Positions 25,595 through 32,993 of a DNA stretch of 64,000 nt are shown piece after piece. Below the pieces are notes generated by a model, which ran no database searches, was not told where the DNA came from, and saw only the letters and a program-made list of their open reading frames with translations. The stretch is taken from the NCBI RefSeq assembly GCF_900101865.1, contig NZ_FNAH01000010.1, positions 48,214-112,213 on the forward strand, in the 5' to 3' direction. Numbering within the stretch: position 1 is the first letter of the stretch; the number at the start of each line of letters is the position of its first letter. Origin of the DNA: Paracoccus isoporae (GTDB taxonomy: Bacteria > Pseudomonadota > Alphaproteobacteria > Rhodobacterales > Rhodobacteraceae). Made by a program: the position numbers and the translations under genes.

Positions 25595-26758
25595 TCAGTA
25601 GGCCTTGCCGCGGGCCGAGACCGGCCAGACCGTCTCGACCTTGCTGTTCCGCACGCCGACATACCAGTCATGGACATTGGCGGTCGGGTCGCAATGACCG
25701 GGCACGAGGCGCAGCTTCTCGCCCACTTTCAGTACGCCCTGCGGATCCGCGATGACGCCGTGCTCATCCGAGCATTTGACATATTCCACATCGTCGCGGC
25801 CATAGATGAAGGGCAGGCCGCTATCGACCGACTGCGCCTTGAGACCGGCATCGCAGATCGCCTTGTCGGCTTTCGCGTGGCTCATCACCTGGGTCAGGAT
25901 GAAGAAGGCGTTTTCCCATTCGCCCTGATCGATGCGCTTGCCGTCCTTGTCCAGAATGCGCCCGTAATCGGCATCCATGAAGGCGTATGAACCGCATTGA
26001 AGCTCGTTATAGACGCCGGAATTCGCCTCGAAATAATACGACCCGGTGCCGCCGCCGGAGACCAGTTGCGGCTCCAACCCCTCGGCCTTCAACCCCTCGA
26101 CCGCGTCGCTGACCTTGGCGATGGCGGCGTCCAGCTTCTCCTTGCGGCCCTCATAGCTGTCGATATGCTGCATCGCGCCCTGATAGGCCTGGATGCCGTC
26201 GAAACGCAGGCCGGGCGCTGCGTCGATGGCTTTGGCAATCGCCACCACCGACTCTGTCGAGGTCACGCCGCAGCGCCCCGCGCCGCAATCGATTTCGACG
26301 AAACAGCCCAGCTCGGTGCCGTGTGTCTGCGCCGCCGCCGACAGCTCGGCCACATTGTCGATATCGTCGACGCAGACGATCACATTTTCCGCCAGCTTCG
26401 GCAGTTGCGCCAGCCGGTCGATCTTTTTGGGGTCGCGCACCTGGTTGGAGACGAGCACATCCCTGATCCCGCCGCGCGCGAAGACCTCGGCCTCGCTGAC
26501 CTTCTGGCAGCAGACACCGACCGCGCCGCCCAGCCGTTCCTGCAGCTTGGCCACGTCGACAGATTTATGCATCTTGCCATGCACCCGGTGCCGCATCCCA
26601 TGCGCCTTGGCGTAATCGCCCATCTTCACGATATTGCGCTCCAGCGCGTCCAGATCCAGCACCAGACAGGGGGTCTGAATATCGGCCTCATCCATGCCGG
26701 GGATGGCGGGGACGTCGAAGCCCACATCGAGATCTTCGGGTTTCACATTCGTGTTCAT
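25595..26758 (-). CDS. bhcC: Beta-hydroxyaspartate aldolase
   Basis: A 387-residue PLP enzyme of the D-threonine-aldolase/alanine-racemase N-terminal fold. In the cycle it condenses glycine and glyoxylate into erythro-beta-hydroxyaspartate. The PLP lysine lies in HRVHGKMHKS (probably Lys62), a variant of the usual HxKTHK motif. The C-terminal metal-site region contains VPGHCDPTANVHDWYVG. The ATG at 26758 is preceded by GGAGG; the 6-residue longer frame is less likely. It is separated from bhcD by 114 bases, which hold no obvious gene. Confidence 0.94.
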   Translation of the reverse strand: MNTNVKPEDLDVGFDVPAIPGMDEADIQTPCLVLDLDALERNIVKMGDYAKAHGMRHRVHGKMHKSVDVAKLQERLGGAVGVCCQKVSEAEVFARGGIRDVLVSNQVRDPKKIDRLAQLPKLAENVIVCVDDIDNVAELSAAAQTHGTELGCFVEIDCGAGRCGVTSTESVVAIAKAIDAAPGLRFDGIQAYQGAMQHIDSYEGRKEKLDAAIAKVSDAVEGLKAEGLEPQLVSGGGTGSYYFEANSGVYNELQCGSYAFMDADYGRILDKDGKRIDQGEWENAFFILTQVMSHAKADKAICDAGLKAQSVDSGLPFIYGRDDVEYVKCSDEHGVIADPQGVLKVGEKLRLVPGHCDPTANVHDWYVGVRNSKVETVWPVSARGKAY

Positions 26759-26772
26759 CTTGAATCCTCCGG

Positions 26773-27738
26773 TCACTGGGTCCAGGGCAGGCGGTCGAGA
26801 TCGACATTGCCGCCGGTGATGATGATGCCGACGCGCTTGCCCCTGAAGGCGTCGGGGTTTTTGAGGATGGTGGCGAGCGGGACCGCGCTTGACGGCTCCA
26901 TCACCACGCGCAGATGTTTCCAGATCAGCTTCATCGCCTCGATGATTTCAGCATCCGAGGCGGTGTAGATCTCGCTCACATGGTTTGAGACGAAATGCCA
27001 GGTCAGATCCTTCAGCGGCACCAGCAGCCCGTCGGCTATCGTCTTGGGCGCATCATCGGCGATGATATGACCGGCCTTGAAGCTGCGATAGGCGTCGTCC
27101 GCCTGCTCCGGCTCTGCCGCGATCACTTGCGTTTCGGGGGCGAGCGTCGCCAGTGTCAGACAGGTGCCCGAGATCATGCCGCCGCCGCCAATCGGGGCCA
27201 CGACCATATCGAGGCCGTCGGTCTGTTCGATCAGCTCCTTCGAGCAGGTCCCCTGACCGGCGATGACGCGCGGATCGTTATAGGGGTGGACGAAATCGCC
27301 GCCGGTCTCGGCCTGCACCTTGGCGAAGGTTTCTTCGCGCGACGAGGTCGAGGGTTCGCATTCCGTGATCACGCCGCCATAACGGCGCACCGTGTCCTTC
27401 TTGGCCTGCGGCGCGGTGCGCGGCATCACCACATTGCAGGGAATCCCGCGCCGCATCGCTGCGTAGGACAGGCATGACGCATGATTTCCCGAGGAATGGG
27501 TCGCCACACCCTTGGCGGCTTGCGCGTCATCCAGACCGAACACCGCATTGCAGGCCCCGCGCACCTTGAACGCGCCGGGTTCCTGAAAATTCTCGCATTT
27601 GAAGAACAGATCCGCGCCGGTCAGTTCATTCAGATAGGCCGACTCGCGGACCGGGGTGCGGCGGATATGGGGCTGGATGCGCTCATGCGCATCCAGCATG
27701 TCCTGATAGCTGGGAATATACATCTCGGCGTCTTTCAT
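26773..27738 (-). CDS. bhcB: Beta-hydroxyaspartate dehydratase
   Basis: A 321-residue fold-type II PLP enzyme related to threonine dehydratase and serine racemase. It removes water from beta-hydroxyaspartate to give iminosuccinate. The PLP lysine is Lys58 in EPGAFKVRGA and the phosphate-binding glycine loop is PIGGGGMISG. The start codon overlaps the bhcA stop (TGATG). A second Met six codons in (MYIPSYQDM) is an alternative start. Confidence 0.94.
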   Translation of the reverse strand: MKDAEMYIPSYQDMLDAHERIQPHIRRTPVRESAYLNELTGADLFFKCENFQEPGAFKVRGACNAVFGLDDAQAAKGVATHSSGNHASCLSYAAMRRGIPCNVVMPRTAPQAKKDTVRRYGGVITECEPSTSSREETFAKVQAETGGDFVHPYNDPRVIAGQGTCSKELIEQTDGLDMVVAPIGGGGMISGTCLTLATLAPETQVIAAEPEQADDAYRSFKAGHIIADDAPKTIADGLLVPLKDLTWHFVSNHVSEIYTASDAEIIEAMKLIWKHLRVVMEPSSAVPLATILKNPDAFRGKRVGIIITGGNVDLDRLPWTQ

Positions 27739-28928
27739 CAGGCGGCGTCTTTGCGCGCGGCTGACTGGGTCGAGCGGTAATATTCCTGTGCCGCCGCAAC
27801 GCCTGAGCCGAGGCTTATATCCAGACCCAGATCGGCCATGCACATCTCAGCGGTCGCGATGCCGGACAATGTCATCACGTCGGTCAGGCTGCCCAGATGG
27901 CCGATGCGGAAGACCTTGCCCGCGACCTCGCCCAGACCGACGCCAAAGGCGACGCCGTAATTGCTGGCGGCATGGGTGACGATATCAGTCGCGTTGAAAC
28001 CCTCGGGCGTGCGCACCGCGCTGACCGTGTCGGAATAGACATCGGGCGAGACTGCGCAAAGCTCCAGCCCCCAAGCAGCGATGGCGGCGCGAACCCCTTC
28101 GGCGATGCGGTGATGGCGGGCAAAGACATTCTCCAGCCCCTCATCCAGCAGCATGCCGCAGGCTTGGTTCAACCCGTTCAGCAGCCCGACGGCAGGGGTA
28201 TAGGGATAGGCGTTATTGCCGTAGGATTTGCCCATGTCGCGCACGTCAAAGAAAGTGCGGGGCAGCGTGGCGCTATCAATCGCCGCCATCGCCTTTTTGC
28301 TGAACCCGAGGATCGCCAAACCCGGCGGCAGCATGAAGCCCTTCTGCGAACCGGTGACGGCAATATCAACGCCCCATTCGTCAAAGCGGAAATCCATCGA
28401 CGCAATCGAGCTGACGCCGTCCACGAACAGCATCGCCGGATGCCCCGCCGCGTCGAGCGCGCGGCGCACGGCGGCGATGTCGGAACGCACGCCGGTCGCG
28501 GTCTCGTTATGCGTGGCCAGAACAACCTTGATCTCATGGTTCTTATCGGCGGTCAGGAATTCCTCATAGCGGTCGGCGGGCAAGCCGTGACCCCATGGGG
28601 TTTCGACGATCTGAACCTCCAGCCCGTGGCGCTGGCACATATCGATCCAGCGATGCGAGAACATGCCGTTGCGCGCCGCCAGAACCTTGTCGCCGGGCGA
28701 AAGCGTATTCGTCAGCGCGGTTTCCCAGCCACCCGTGCCGGTCGAGGGGAAAATGAAGATCTCGGCCTGATCGCTTTTCAGAACCTTGCGGACACCGGCA
28801 AGCGCCGGATGCAGGATCTGGCCGAACAGCGGCGAGCGGTGGTCGATCGTCGGCATGTCGCAGGCCTTGCGCAAGCTTTCGGGAATATTGGTCGGGCCGG
28901 GAATGAAAACCGGATTCTGAAAGCTCAT
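27738..28928 (-). CDS. bhcA: L-aspartate:glyoxylate aminotransferase
   Basis: A 396-residue class V aminotransferase. It moves the amino group of aspartate to glyoxylate, producing glycine and oxaloacetate; the glycine then enters the BhcC reaction. Motifs include FIPGPTNIPESLR at the N-terminus, STGTGGWE at 62-69 and the PLP lysine Lys196 in VTGSQKGFMLPPG. The ATG at 28928 has AAGGAGACAG before it. First gene of the operon; divergent from bhcR. Confidence 0.94.
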   Translation of the reverse strand: MSFQNPVFIPGPTNIPESLRKACDMPTIDHRSPLFGQILHPALAGVRKVLKSDQAEIFIFPSTGTGGWETALTNTLSPGDKVLAARNGMFSHRWIDMCQRHGLEVQIVETPWGHGLPADRYEEFLTADKNHEIKVVLATHNETATGVRSDIAAVRRALDAAGHPAMLFVDGVSSIASMDFRFDEWGVDIAVTGSQKGFMLPPGLAILGFSKKAMAAIDSATLPRTFFDVRDMGKSYGNNAYPYTPAVGLLNGLNQACGMLLDEGLENVFARHHRIAEGVRAAIAAWGLELCAVSPDVYSDTVSAVRTPEGFNATDIVTHAASNYGVAFGVGLGEVAGKVFRIGHLGSLTDVMTLSGIATAEMCMADLGLDISLGSGVAAAQEYYRSTQSAARKDAA

Positions 28929-28990
28929 GTCTGTCTCCTTCCATGTTCCCGCCAGACTAGAACGCCATGAGGCTGCACGAAATTTTTTTA

Positions 28991-29067
28991 CTTTGCCGCC
29001 GGTCCGCTCCGGCAAAGGCGGAAAATCCAGCCTTGTCAGCCCCTTGTGTTTTTCATATCGTGAAAAA
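28991..29067. promoter_or_regulatory. bhcA/bhcR divergent control region with dyads
   Basis: The 167 bases between bhcA and bhcR hold two inverted repeats. One is TTTTTCA (29049-29055), 5 bases, TGAAAAA (29061-29067), a good candidate operator for BhcR, which is known to bind this region in Paracoccus and to respond to glyoxylate. The other is a hairpin with arms CTTTGCCG (28991-28998) and CGGCAAAG (29010-29017), which would lie in the bhcA leader; it is not followed by a T-run in either direction. Confidence 0.6.
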
Positions 29068-29095
29068 TGATTTCGTATTTTGTGAGGGGCAGTTT

Positions 29096-29941
29096 ATGGC
29101 AATCCCAGATAATCCCGAATCCGGGCCGCGCCGGACGCGCGGCCGGCCGCGCGGCTGGGACGACAAGACCGCCCAGAACACCATCAAGTCGCTGGATCGC
29201 GCGATGGCCGTCTTCGACCATGTCAGCCGGGGCAGCGGGCTGGCGCTGTCCACCATTGCGGCCGAGACGCAGGAATCCCCGGCCACGATCTACCGCATCC
29301 TCGTGACGCTGGCCGGGCGCGGGCTGGTGGAGTTCGATGCCGAGGCGCAGCTCTGGCATATCGGCCCGCACGCCTTCACCATCGGCACGCGCTTCCTGCG
29401 CCGCACCAGCCTGGTCGATCGGGCCCGCCCGGTGCTGCGCCGGCTGATGGAGGCGACGGGCGAGACCGCCAATCTCGGCGTCGAGCGCGAGGGCGCGATC
29501 CTGTTCGTCAGCCAGGTCGAGACCCATGCCAGCATCCGCGCCTTTTTTCCGCCGGGCACATTGTCGCCCATGCATGTCTCGGGCATCGGCAAGGCGCTGC
29601 TGGCGGCCATGCCGCAGGACCGGCTGGAGCGGCTGCTGGCGGGGCAGGACTTCGCATCGTTCACGGAGCATACGATCACCGACCGCGACCGGCTGGCGGA
29701 CGAACTGCGCCGGATCCGCGCGCGCGGCTATGCCGTGGATGACGAGGAGCGCAATCTCGGGATGCGCTGCATCGCCGCGCCGGTCTTCGACATGAACGCC
29801 GAGGCGGTGGCCGGGGTCTCGCTCTCCGGGCCGACCAGCCGGGTGACGCCGGACGCGGTGGTCGGGCTGAGCGGCGAGGTGATCGCGGCCGCCGAGGCGT
29901 TGACCCGTGCGATCGGCGGGGTGGCCCGGCGGGAGGTCTGA
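29096..29941 (+). CDS. bhcR: IclR-family regulator of the beta-hydroxyaspartate cycle
   Basis: A 281-residue IclR-type regulator. The N-terminal winged HTH includes ALSTIAAETQESPATIYRILVTL; the C-terminal effector domain follows from about residue 110. The ATG at 29096 is preceded by GAGGGG and gives a normal length; the longer frame reaches into the promoter dyads. It is divergent from bhcABCD. In Paracoccus the orthologue binds the bhc promoter region and glyoxylate weakens binding; the same control is expected here. Confidence 0.92.
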   Translation: MAIPDNPESGPRRTRGRPRGWDDKTAQNTIKSLDRAMAVFDHVSRGSGLALSTIAAETQESPATIYRILVTLAGRGLVEFDAEAQLWHIGPHAFTIGTRFLRRTSLVDRARPVLRRLMEATGETANLGVEREGAILFVSQVETHASIRAFFPPGTLSPMHVSGIGKALLAAMPQDRLERLLAGQDFASFTEHTITDRDRLADELRRIRARGYAVDDEERNLGMRCIAAPVFDMNAEAVAGVSLSGPTSRVTPDAVVGLSGEVIAAAEALTRAIGGVARREV

Positions 29942-30061
29942 CCCGGCCCGCGGGGCCATCCGGGCGGACCGCGCGCCGCCCCGTCAAGCAGCAGGATCAG
30001 CCGCCGGGCCGCGCGGGGCGATGCCATGCGCCGATCCCGGCTCAGCGGCGGGTGAAATGCT

Positions 30062-30078
30062 TTTCATCCCCCATGAAA
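30062..30078 (+). promoter_or_regulatory. Candidate operator upstream of exported TIM-barrel gene
   Basis: A perfect 6-base inverted repeat TTTCAT / ATGAAA separated by five C residues lies 55 bases before the TIM-barrel gene start. Its half-sites resemble those of the bhcR-proximal dyad (TTTTTCA / TGAAAAA), but the spacing differs, so it is not clear that BhcR would bind. The gap 29942-30132 holds no other signal I can support. Confidence 0.35.
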
Positions 30079-30132
30079 TCCTTTACATTTGCGCTGACCC
30101 ACGGCGTTCCGCGGGGAATTAGGGAGAAGAGC

Positions 30133-31005
30133 ATGACATTTAAGACCTTGAAATACGGAGTTGTCGCGGCCACGGCCAGCCTGATGGCTGCCCCGGCCGT
30201 CATGGCCCAGGACGCAGAGGGCGCGGCCACCGGCGAATTGCCGATCGCGGTGCAGCTTTACACCCTGCGCGATTTCGGCACGCTGGACGAGCGGCTGGCC
30301 GCGGTCGAAGCGGCGGGCGTCACCGCGGTGGAGACCGTCGGCATGCAGGAGACCACGGCCGAGGATCTGAAATCCCAGCTCGACGCGCATAACATCGCGG
30401 CGATCTCGACCCATGCCCAGCTTGACGATCTGCGCGCCGATCTTCAGGGCGTCGTCGATTTCAACAAGGCCATCGGGAATGACACGATCACCGTGCCTTA
30501 CCTCGCCGAAGACGCCCGCCCGACCGACGAGGCCGGCTGGGTCGCGCTTGGCGAGGAGCTGAAAACGATCTCGGACGAGTTGCAGGCGCAGGATATGCGT
30601 CTGGCCTATCACAACCATGATTTCGAGATGGTCGACATTGGCGGGCGCACCGCGCTCGAGGTGATGATGGAAGCGGCGGGCGAGGATGTCATGGCGCAGA
30701 TCGATCTGGCCTGGGTCGCGCGCGGCGGGCTTGATCCGGCGGAATATCTGGGCCGGTTCGAGGATCGCGTCTTTGCCGTTCACGCCAAGGACAATGCGCC
30801 CGAAGGCGAGAACGAGGATCAGCGCGGCTTCGCGGCCCTGGGCGAGGGGGTGCTCGACTGGGCGGCCATCCTGCCCGCCGCCGAGGAGGCCGGGGTGGAA
30901 TGGTATATCATCGAGCATGACCAGCCGCTTGCCGCCGATGAAGTCGTGGCGACCGGGGCCACCTTCCTGACCGAGAACCTGCCGGACGGCGCCACCCGCG
31001 ACTGA
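30133..31005 (+). CDS. Exported sugar phosphate isomerase/epimerase-like TIM-barrel protein
   Basis: A 290-residue protein with a Sec signal peptide (to about Ala28, VMAQ|DAE) followed by an AP-endonuclease-2-type TIM barrel starting LPIAVQLYTLRDFGTLDE. Metal-site residues can be seen in AYHNHDFEM, the Asp of QIDLAWVARGG, VHAKDN and IIEHDQP. Export is notable, since typical isomerases of this fold are cytoplasmic. Similar exported proteins accompany DUF1080 and GMC oxidoreductase genes, and relatives have been shown to act as 3-ketoglycoside lyases or hydratases. It is convergent with the DUF1080 gene and has its own strong terminator. The substrate is inference. Confidence 0.82.
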   Translation: MTFKTLKYGVVAATASLMAAPAVMAQDAEGAATGELPIAVQLYTLRDFGTLDERLAAVEAAGVTAVETVGMQETTAEDLKSQLDAHNIAAISTHAQLDDLRADLQGVVDFNKAIGNDTITVPYLAEDARPTDEAGWVALGEELKTISDELQAQDMRLAYHNHDFEMVDIGGRTALEVMMEAAGEDVMAQIDLAWVARGGLDPAEYLGRFEDRVFAVHAKDNAPEGENEDQRGFAALGEGVLDWAAILPAAEEAGVEWYIIEHDQPLAADEVVATGATFLTENLPDGATRD

Positions 31006-31030
31006 TCCCGCACGGGCCAGGTGAAACGCG

Positions 31031-31060
31031 AACGGGCCGCATCGCTGCGGCCCGTTTTTT
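31031..31060 (+). terminator. Intrinsic terminator of the exported TIM-barrel gene
   Basis: A 10-base stem AACGGGCCGC / GCGGCCCGTT with a 6-base loop runs straight into six T residues, 25 bases after the stop. On the minus strand the hairpin is preceded, not followed, by the run, so it terminates only the plus-strand gene. Confidence 0.92.
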
Positions 31061-31081
31061 GCTTTCAGTGATGCAGCACGC

Positions 31082-32386
31082 CTACATCGGGCGCACCCAG
31101 ATATTGCGATAGCTGACCGAGGCGTCGTGATCCTGCAACTGGATCGGCGCGCAGCCATGGGCCTGGTATTGCGGATAGCCGATCCAGACCGTGCCGCCCT
31201 GCAGCTCGACATGGTTCTGCACCACCACCCCGTTATGGAACACGGTGATATAGGCCGGTTTCTCCAGATCGCCCTCATCCGAGAATTCCGGCGCATCGAA
31301 GATGATGTCGTATTCCTGCCACTCGCCCGGCCCGCGCGAGGCGTTCACCAGCGGGATATGCTGCTTGTAGACCGAGGCCGCCTGACCGTTCGCATAGGTC
31401 GGGTTGTCGGAGCTGTCGAGCACCTGCACCTCGTAGAGCTCCTGGAAGAACACGCCGCTATTGCCGCGATCCTGCCCCTCGAAGCCCTCGATATCCTCGG
31501 GCGCGCGCCATTCGATATGCATCTGCACATCGCAGAAGGACTCCTTGGTGCGGATTGCGCCGCTCTGGCGTTCGACGGTCATCACGCCGTCCGCGACCTG
31601 CCACGGCGCGGCGCCGCCTTCGACCGATTCCCAGGCATCGAGATTGCTGCCGTCAAACAGCACCACCGCGTCAGAGGGCGGGGCATCGGCGGGCGCATCC
31701 ACGGTTTCCGGCACCGGCTCCCAGATCTCGGTCACGGTGGAGCGGGCCGCGTCATCCATGGCGGGCGCGGTGGCGGCGTCCTCGCCTTCCGCTTCCTCAC
31801 CTTCCGCGTCGTCACCTGCCGCGTCGCCATCTTCCGCGTCGCCACCGGCCGCAGCCGCGTCCTGACCGGCCATATCCTCGCCAGCCATCTCCTCGCCAGC
31901 CATCTCCTCACCGGCCGCATCGTCACGCGCCATGTCTTCGCTGGCCGCGGCGTCGCTCGCCATATCGTCGCCGGCCGTGCCTTCCCCGGCCCCGTCGTCA
32001 TCGCCCGAGGCGTCCGAGCTTGCGCCGTCCTCCATCGCGCTGCCGCTCTCGGTGGCGGCGTTGCCGGCGTCATCCGCCATCGCGTCCTCCGCCTCGGTTG
32101 CGGCCGGATCGACCATGTCGGAGGCGGCGTCGGGCCTGGCGGGCTCGGGCAGGGGCGCGTCGCCCTCGGTGTCGTCTTCCCCGGCGTCCTCCGCGGCGTC
32201 CGGGTTGTCCTCGGTGTCGAGTTCTTCGGCCGGCGACGGCGCGGCGGCGGGGGCCGGCACGCCCTGCGCTTCGGCCGCGTTCTGTTCGGCGGTCAGTTCG
32301 TTTTCCGCCTCGCTGTCCTGCGCGTGGGCCAGTCCGGCGGCGCAGAGACTTACGGCCAGGGCGGTGGTGGTCAGAAAATGGTTCAT
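31082..32386 (-). CDS. Exported DUF1080 (3-keto-disaccharide hydrolase-like) protein with long acidic spacer
   Basis: A 434-residue protein. It has a Sec signal peptide (MNHFLTTTALAVSLCAAGLAHA), then about 210 residues of low-complexity sequence rich in Ala, Asp, Glu and Met (24-235), then a DUF1080 concanavalin-like domain from about 240 to the end. Domain marks are VVLFDGSNLDAWE, GNSGVFFQELYEVQVLDSS and NIWVRPM at the C-terminus. Characterised DUF1080 members cleave 3-keto-glycosides. It follows the GMC oxidoreductase genes after a terminator-like hairpin. Most homologues lack such a spacer. The ATG at 32386 is set by the signal peptide. Confidence 0.85.
   Translation of the reverse strand: MNHFLTTTALAVSLCAAGLAHAQDSEAENELTAEQNAAEAQGVPAPAAAPSPAEELDTEDNPDAAEDAGEDDTEGDAPLPEPARPDAASDMVDPAATEAEDAMADDAGNAATESGSAMEDGASSDASGDDDGAGEGTAGDDMASDAAASEDMARDDAAGEEMAGEEMAGEDMAGQDAAAAGGDAEDGDAAGDDAEGEEAEGEDAATAPAMDDAARSTVTEIWEPVPETVDAPADAPPSDAVVLFDGSNLDAWESVEGGAAPWQVADGVMTVERQSGAIRTKESFCDVQMHIEWRAPEDIEGFEGQDRGNSGVFFQELYEVQVLDSSDNPTYANGQAASVYKQHIPLVNASRGPGEWQEYDIIFDAPEFSDEGDLEKPAYITVFHNGVVVQNHVELQGGTVWIGYPQYQAHGCAPIQLQDHDASVSYRNIWVRPM
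31868..31912 (-). repeat. 15-bp in-frame tandem repeats in the acidic spacer
   Basis: Three near-identical 15-base units code for repeated G-E-E/D-M-A blocks of the DUF1080 protein's acidic region. In-frame units suggest the spacer grew by slippage or unequal recombination. Flanking segments (DMARD, EEMAG, DMAGQ) are more diverged versions of the same unit. Confidence 0.7.
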
Positions 32387-32400
32387 CTCGATACTCCTGC

Positions 32401-32434
32401 GGAAAAGAAAACACCCCCCGGCCGCGCCGGGGGG
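32401..32434 (-). terminator. Terminator-like hairpin after the GMC small-subunit gene
   Basis: Read on the minus strand after the stop at 32445, a 9-base stem with arms GCCGGGGGG / CCCCCCGGC on the plus strand is followed by a T-rich tail (TGTTTTCTTTTCC). It probably ends or attenuates transcription before the DUF1080 gene, which begins 15 bases further on. Confidence 0.75.
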
Positions 32435-32444
32435 GCATCGCATG

Positions 32445-32993
32445 TCAGGTCGCCCAGGCCGGGCCGCCATCGTAATCGGTGTCGCGGAACTCGCCCGGCA
32501 CCGCCTCGTAGCGCAGCACCTCGGTCGCGCCTGGCTGGGAGGTGAAGAAGCCGAACAGCACAAGCTGATGGATCGCGGTGAACCAGTGCGGCTCCGCCCC
32601 CTCGCGCGCCGACTGGTTGCGGGCGAGGCTCGCGATATCCTCGATCAGCACCTGCTGCTGGTTGGGTTCGAGCGCCATGAAATCGGCGCCATACACGTCC
32701 TGCGCATAGGTCTTCAGCATCTCCATTGCGTCCCGGAACTCGTCCTGCTGGGCGCGGTCGTAGCAGTCGCTCACATAGATCGTCATGAACTCGCCCACGC
32801 CGGCATCCTTCGCGCCGGGCGTGTCGGTCTGCGGAATGATGATCTCCGCCACCTCGTCGAGGAAGGCGGCATCCTCGGGCGAGAAGATGTTCTCGCCGAT
32901 TTCCGTCGGCTGATAGCTCCAGCCGGCGCGGGGGGCGATCATCGCGGTCCCGGTGACGGCGGCGATCATGGAGAGAAGTTCGCGGCGGTTCAT
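32445..32993 (-). CDS. Gluconate 2-dehydrogenase subunit 3-like small subunit with Tat signal
   Basis: A 182-residue protein starting MNRRELLSMIAAVTGTAMI, a twin-arginine signal. The mature part resembles the small subunit of FAD sugar dehydrogenases (gluconate dehydrogenase subunit 3 / LacC-type), for example FLDEVAEIIIPQTDTPGAKDAGVGEFM. It overlaps the GMC oxidoreductase gene (TGATG). Such subunits are known to carry the signal-less catalytic subunit across the membrane. It is therefore expected to escort the GMC protein to the periplasm. Confidence 0.87.
   Translation of the reverse strand: MNRRELLSMIAAVTGTAMIAPRAGWSYQPTEIGENIFSPEDAAFLDEVAEIIIPQTDTPGAKDAGVGEFMTIYVSDCYDRAQQDEFRDAMEMLKTYAQDVYGADFMALEPNQQQVLIEDIASLARNQSAREGAEPHWFTAIHQLVLFGFFTSQPGATEVLRYEAVPGEFRDTDYDGGPAWAT

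Noticed and set aside
25481..25595. Gap between bhcC and bhcD as a possible small gene
   Set aside because: Only 114 bases; no ORF with a ribosome site or recognisable product, and no hairpin with a T-run.
31868..31912. Short regular repeats considered as a CRISPR array
   Set aside because: The 15-base units are contiguous with no spacers, stay in frame and code for a protein repeat.
31127..32545. 472-residue plus-strand ORF opposite the DUF1080 gene
   Set aside because: It mirrors the acidic low-complexity region (giving Arg/Val/Ile repeats), lacks a ribosome site and covers a gene with a signal peptide and known domain.
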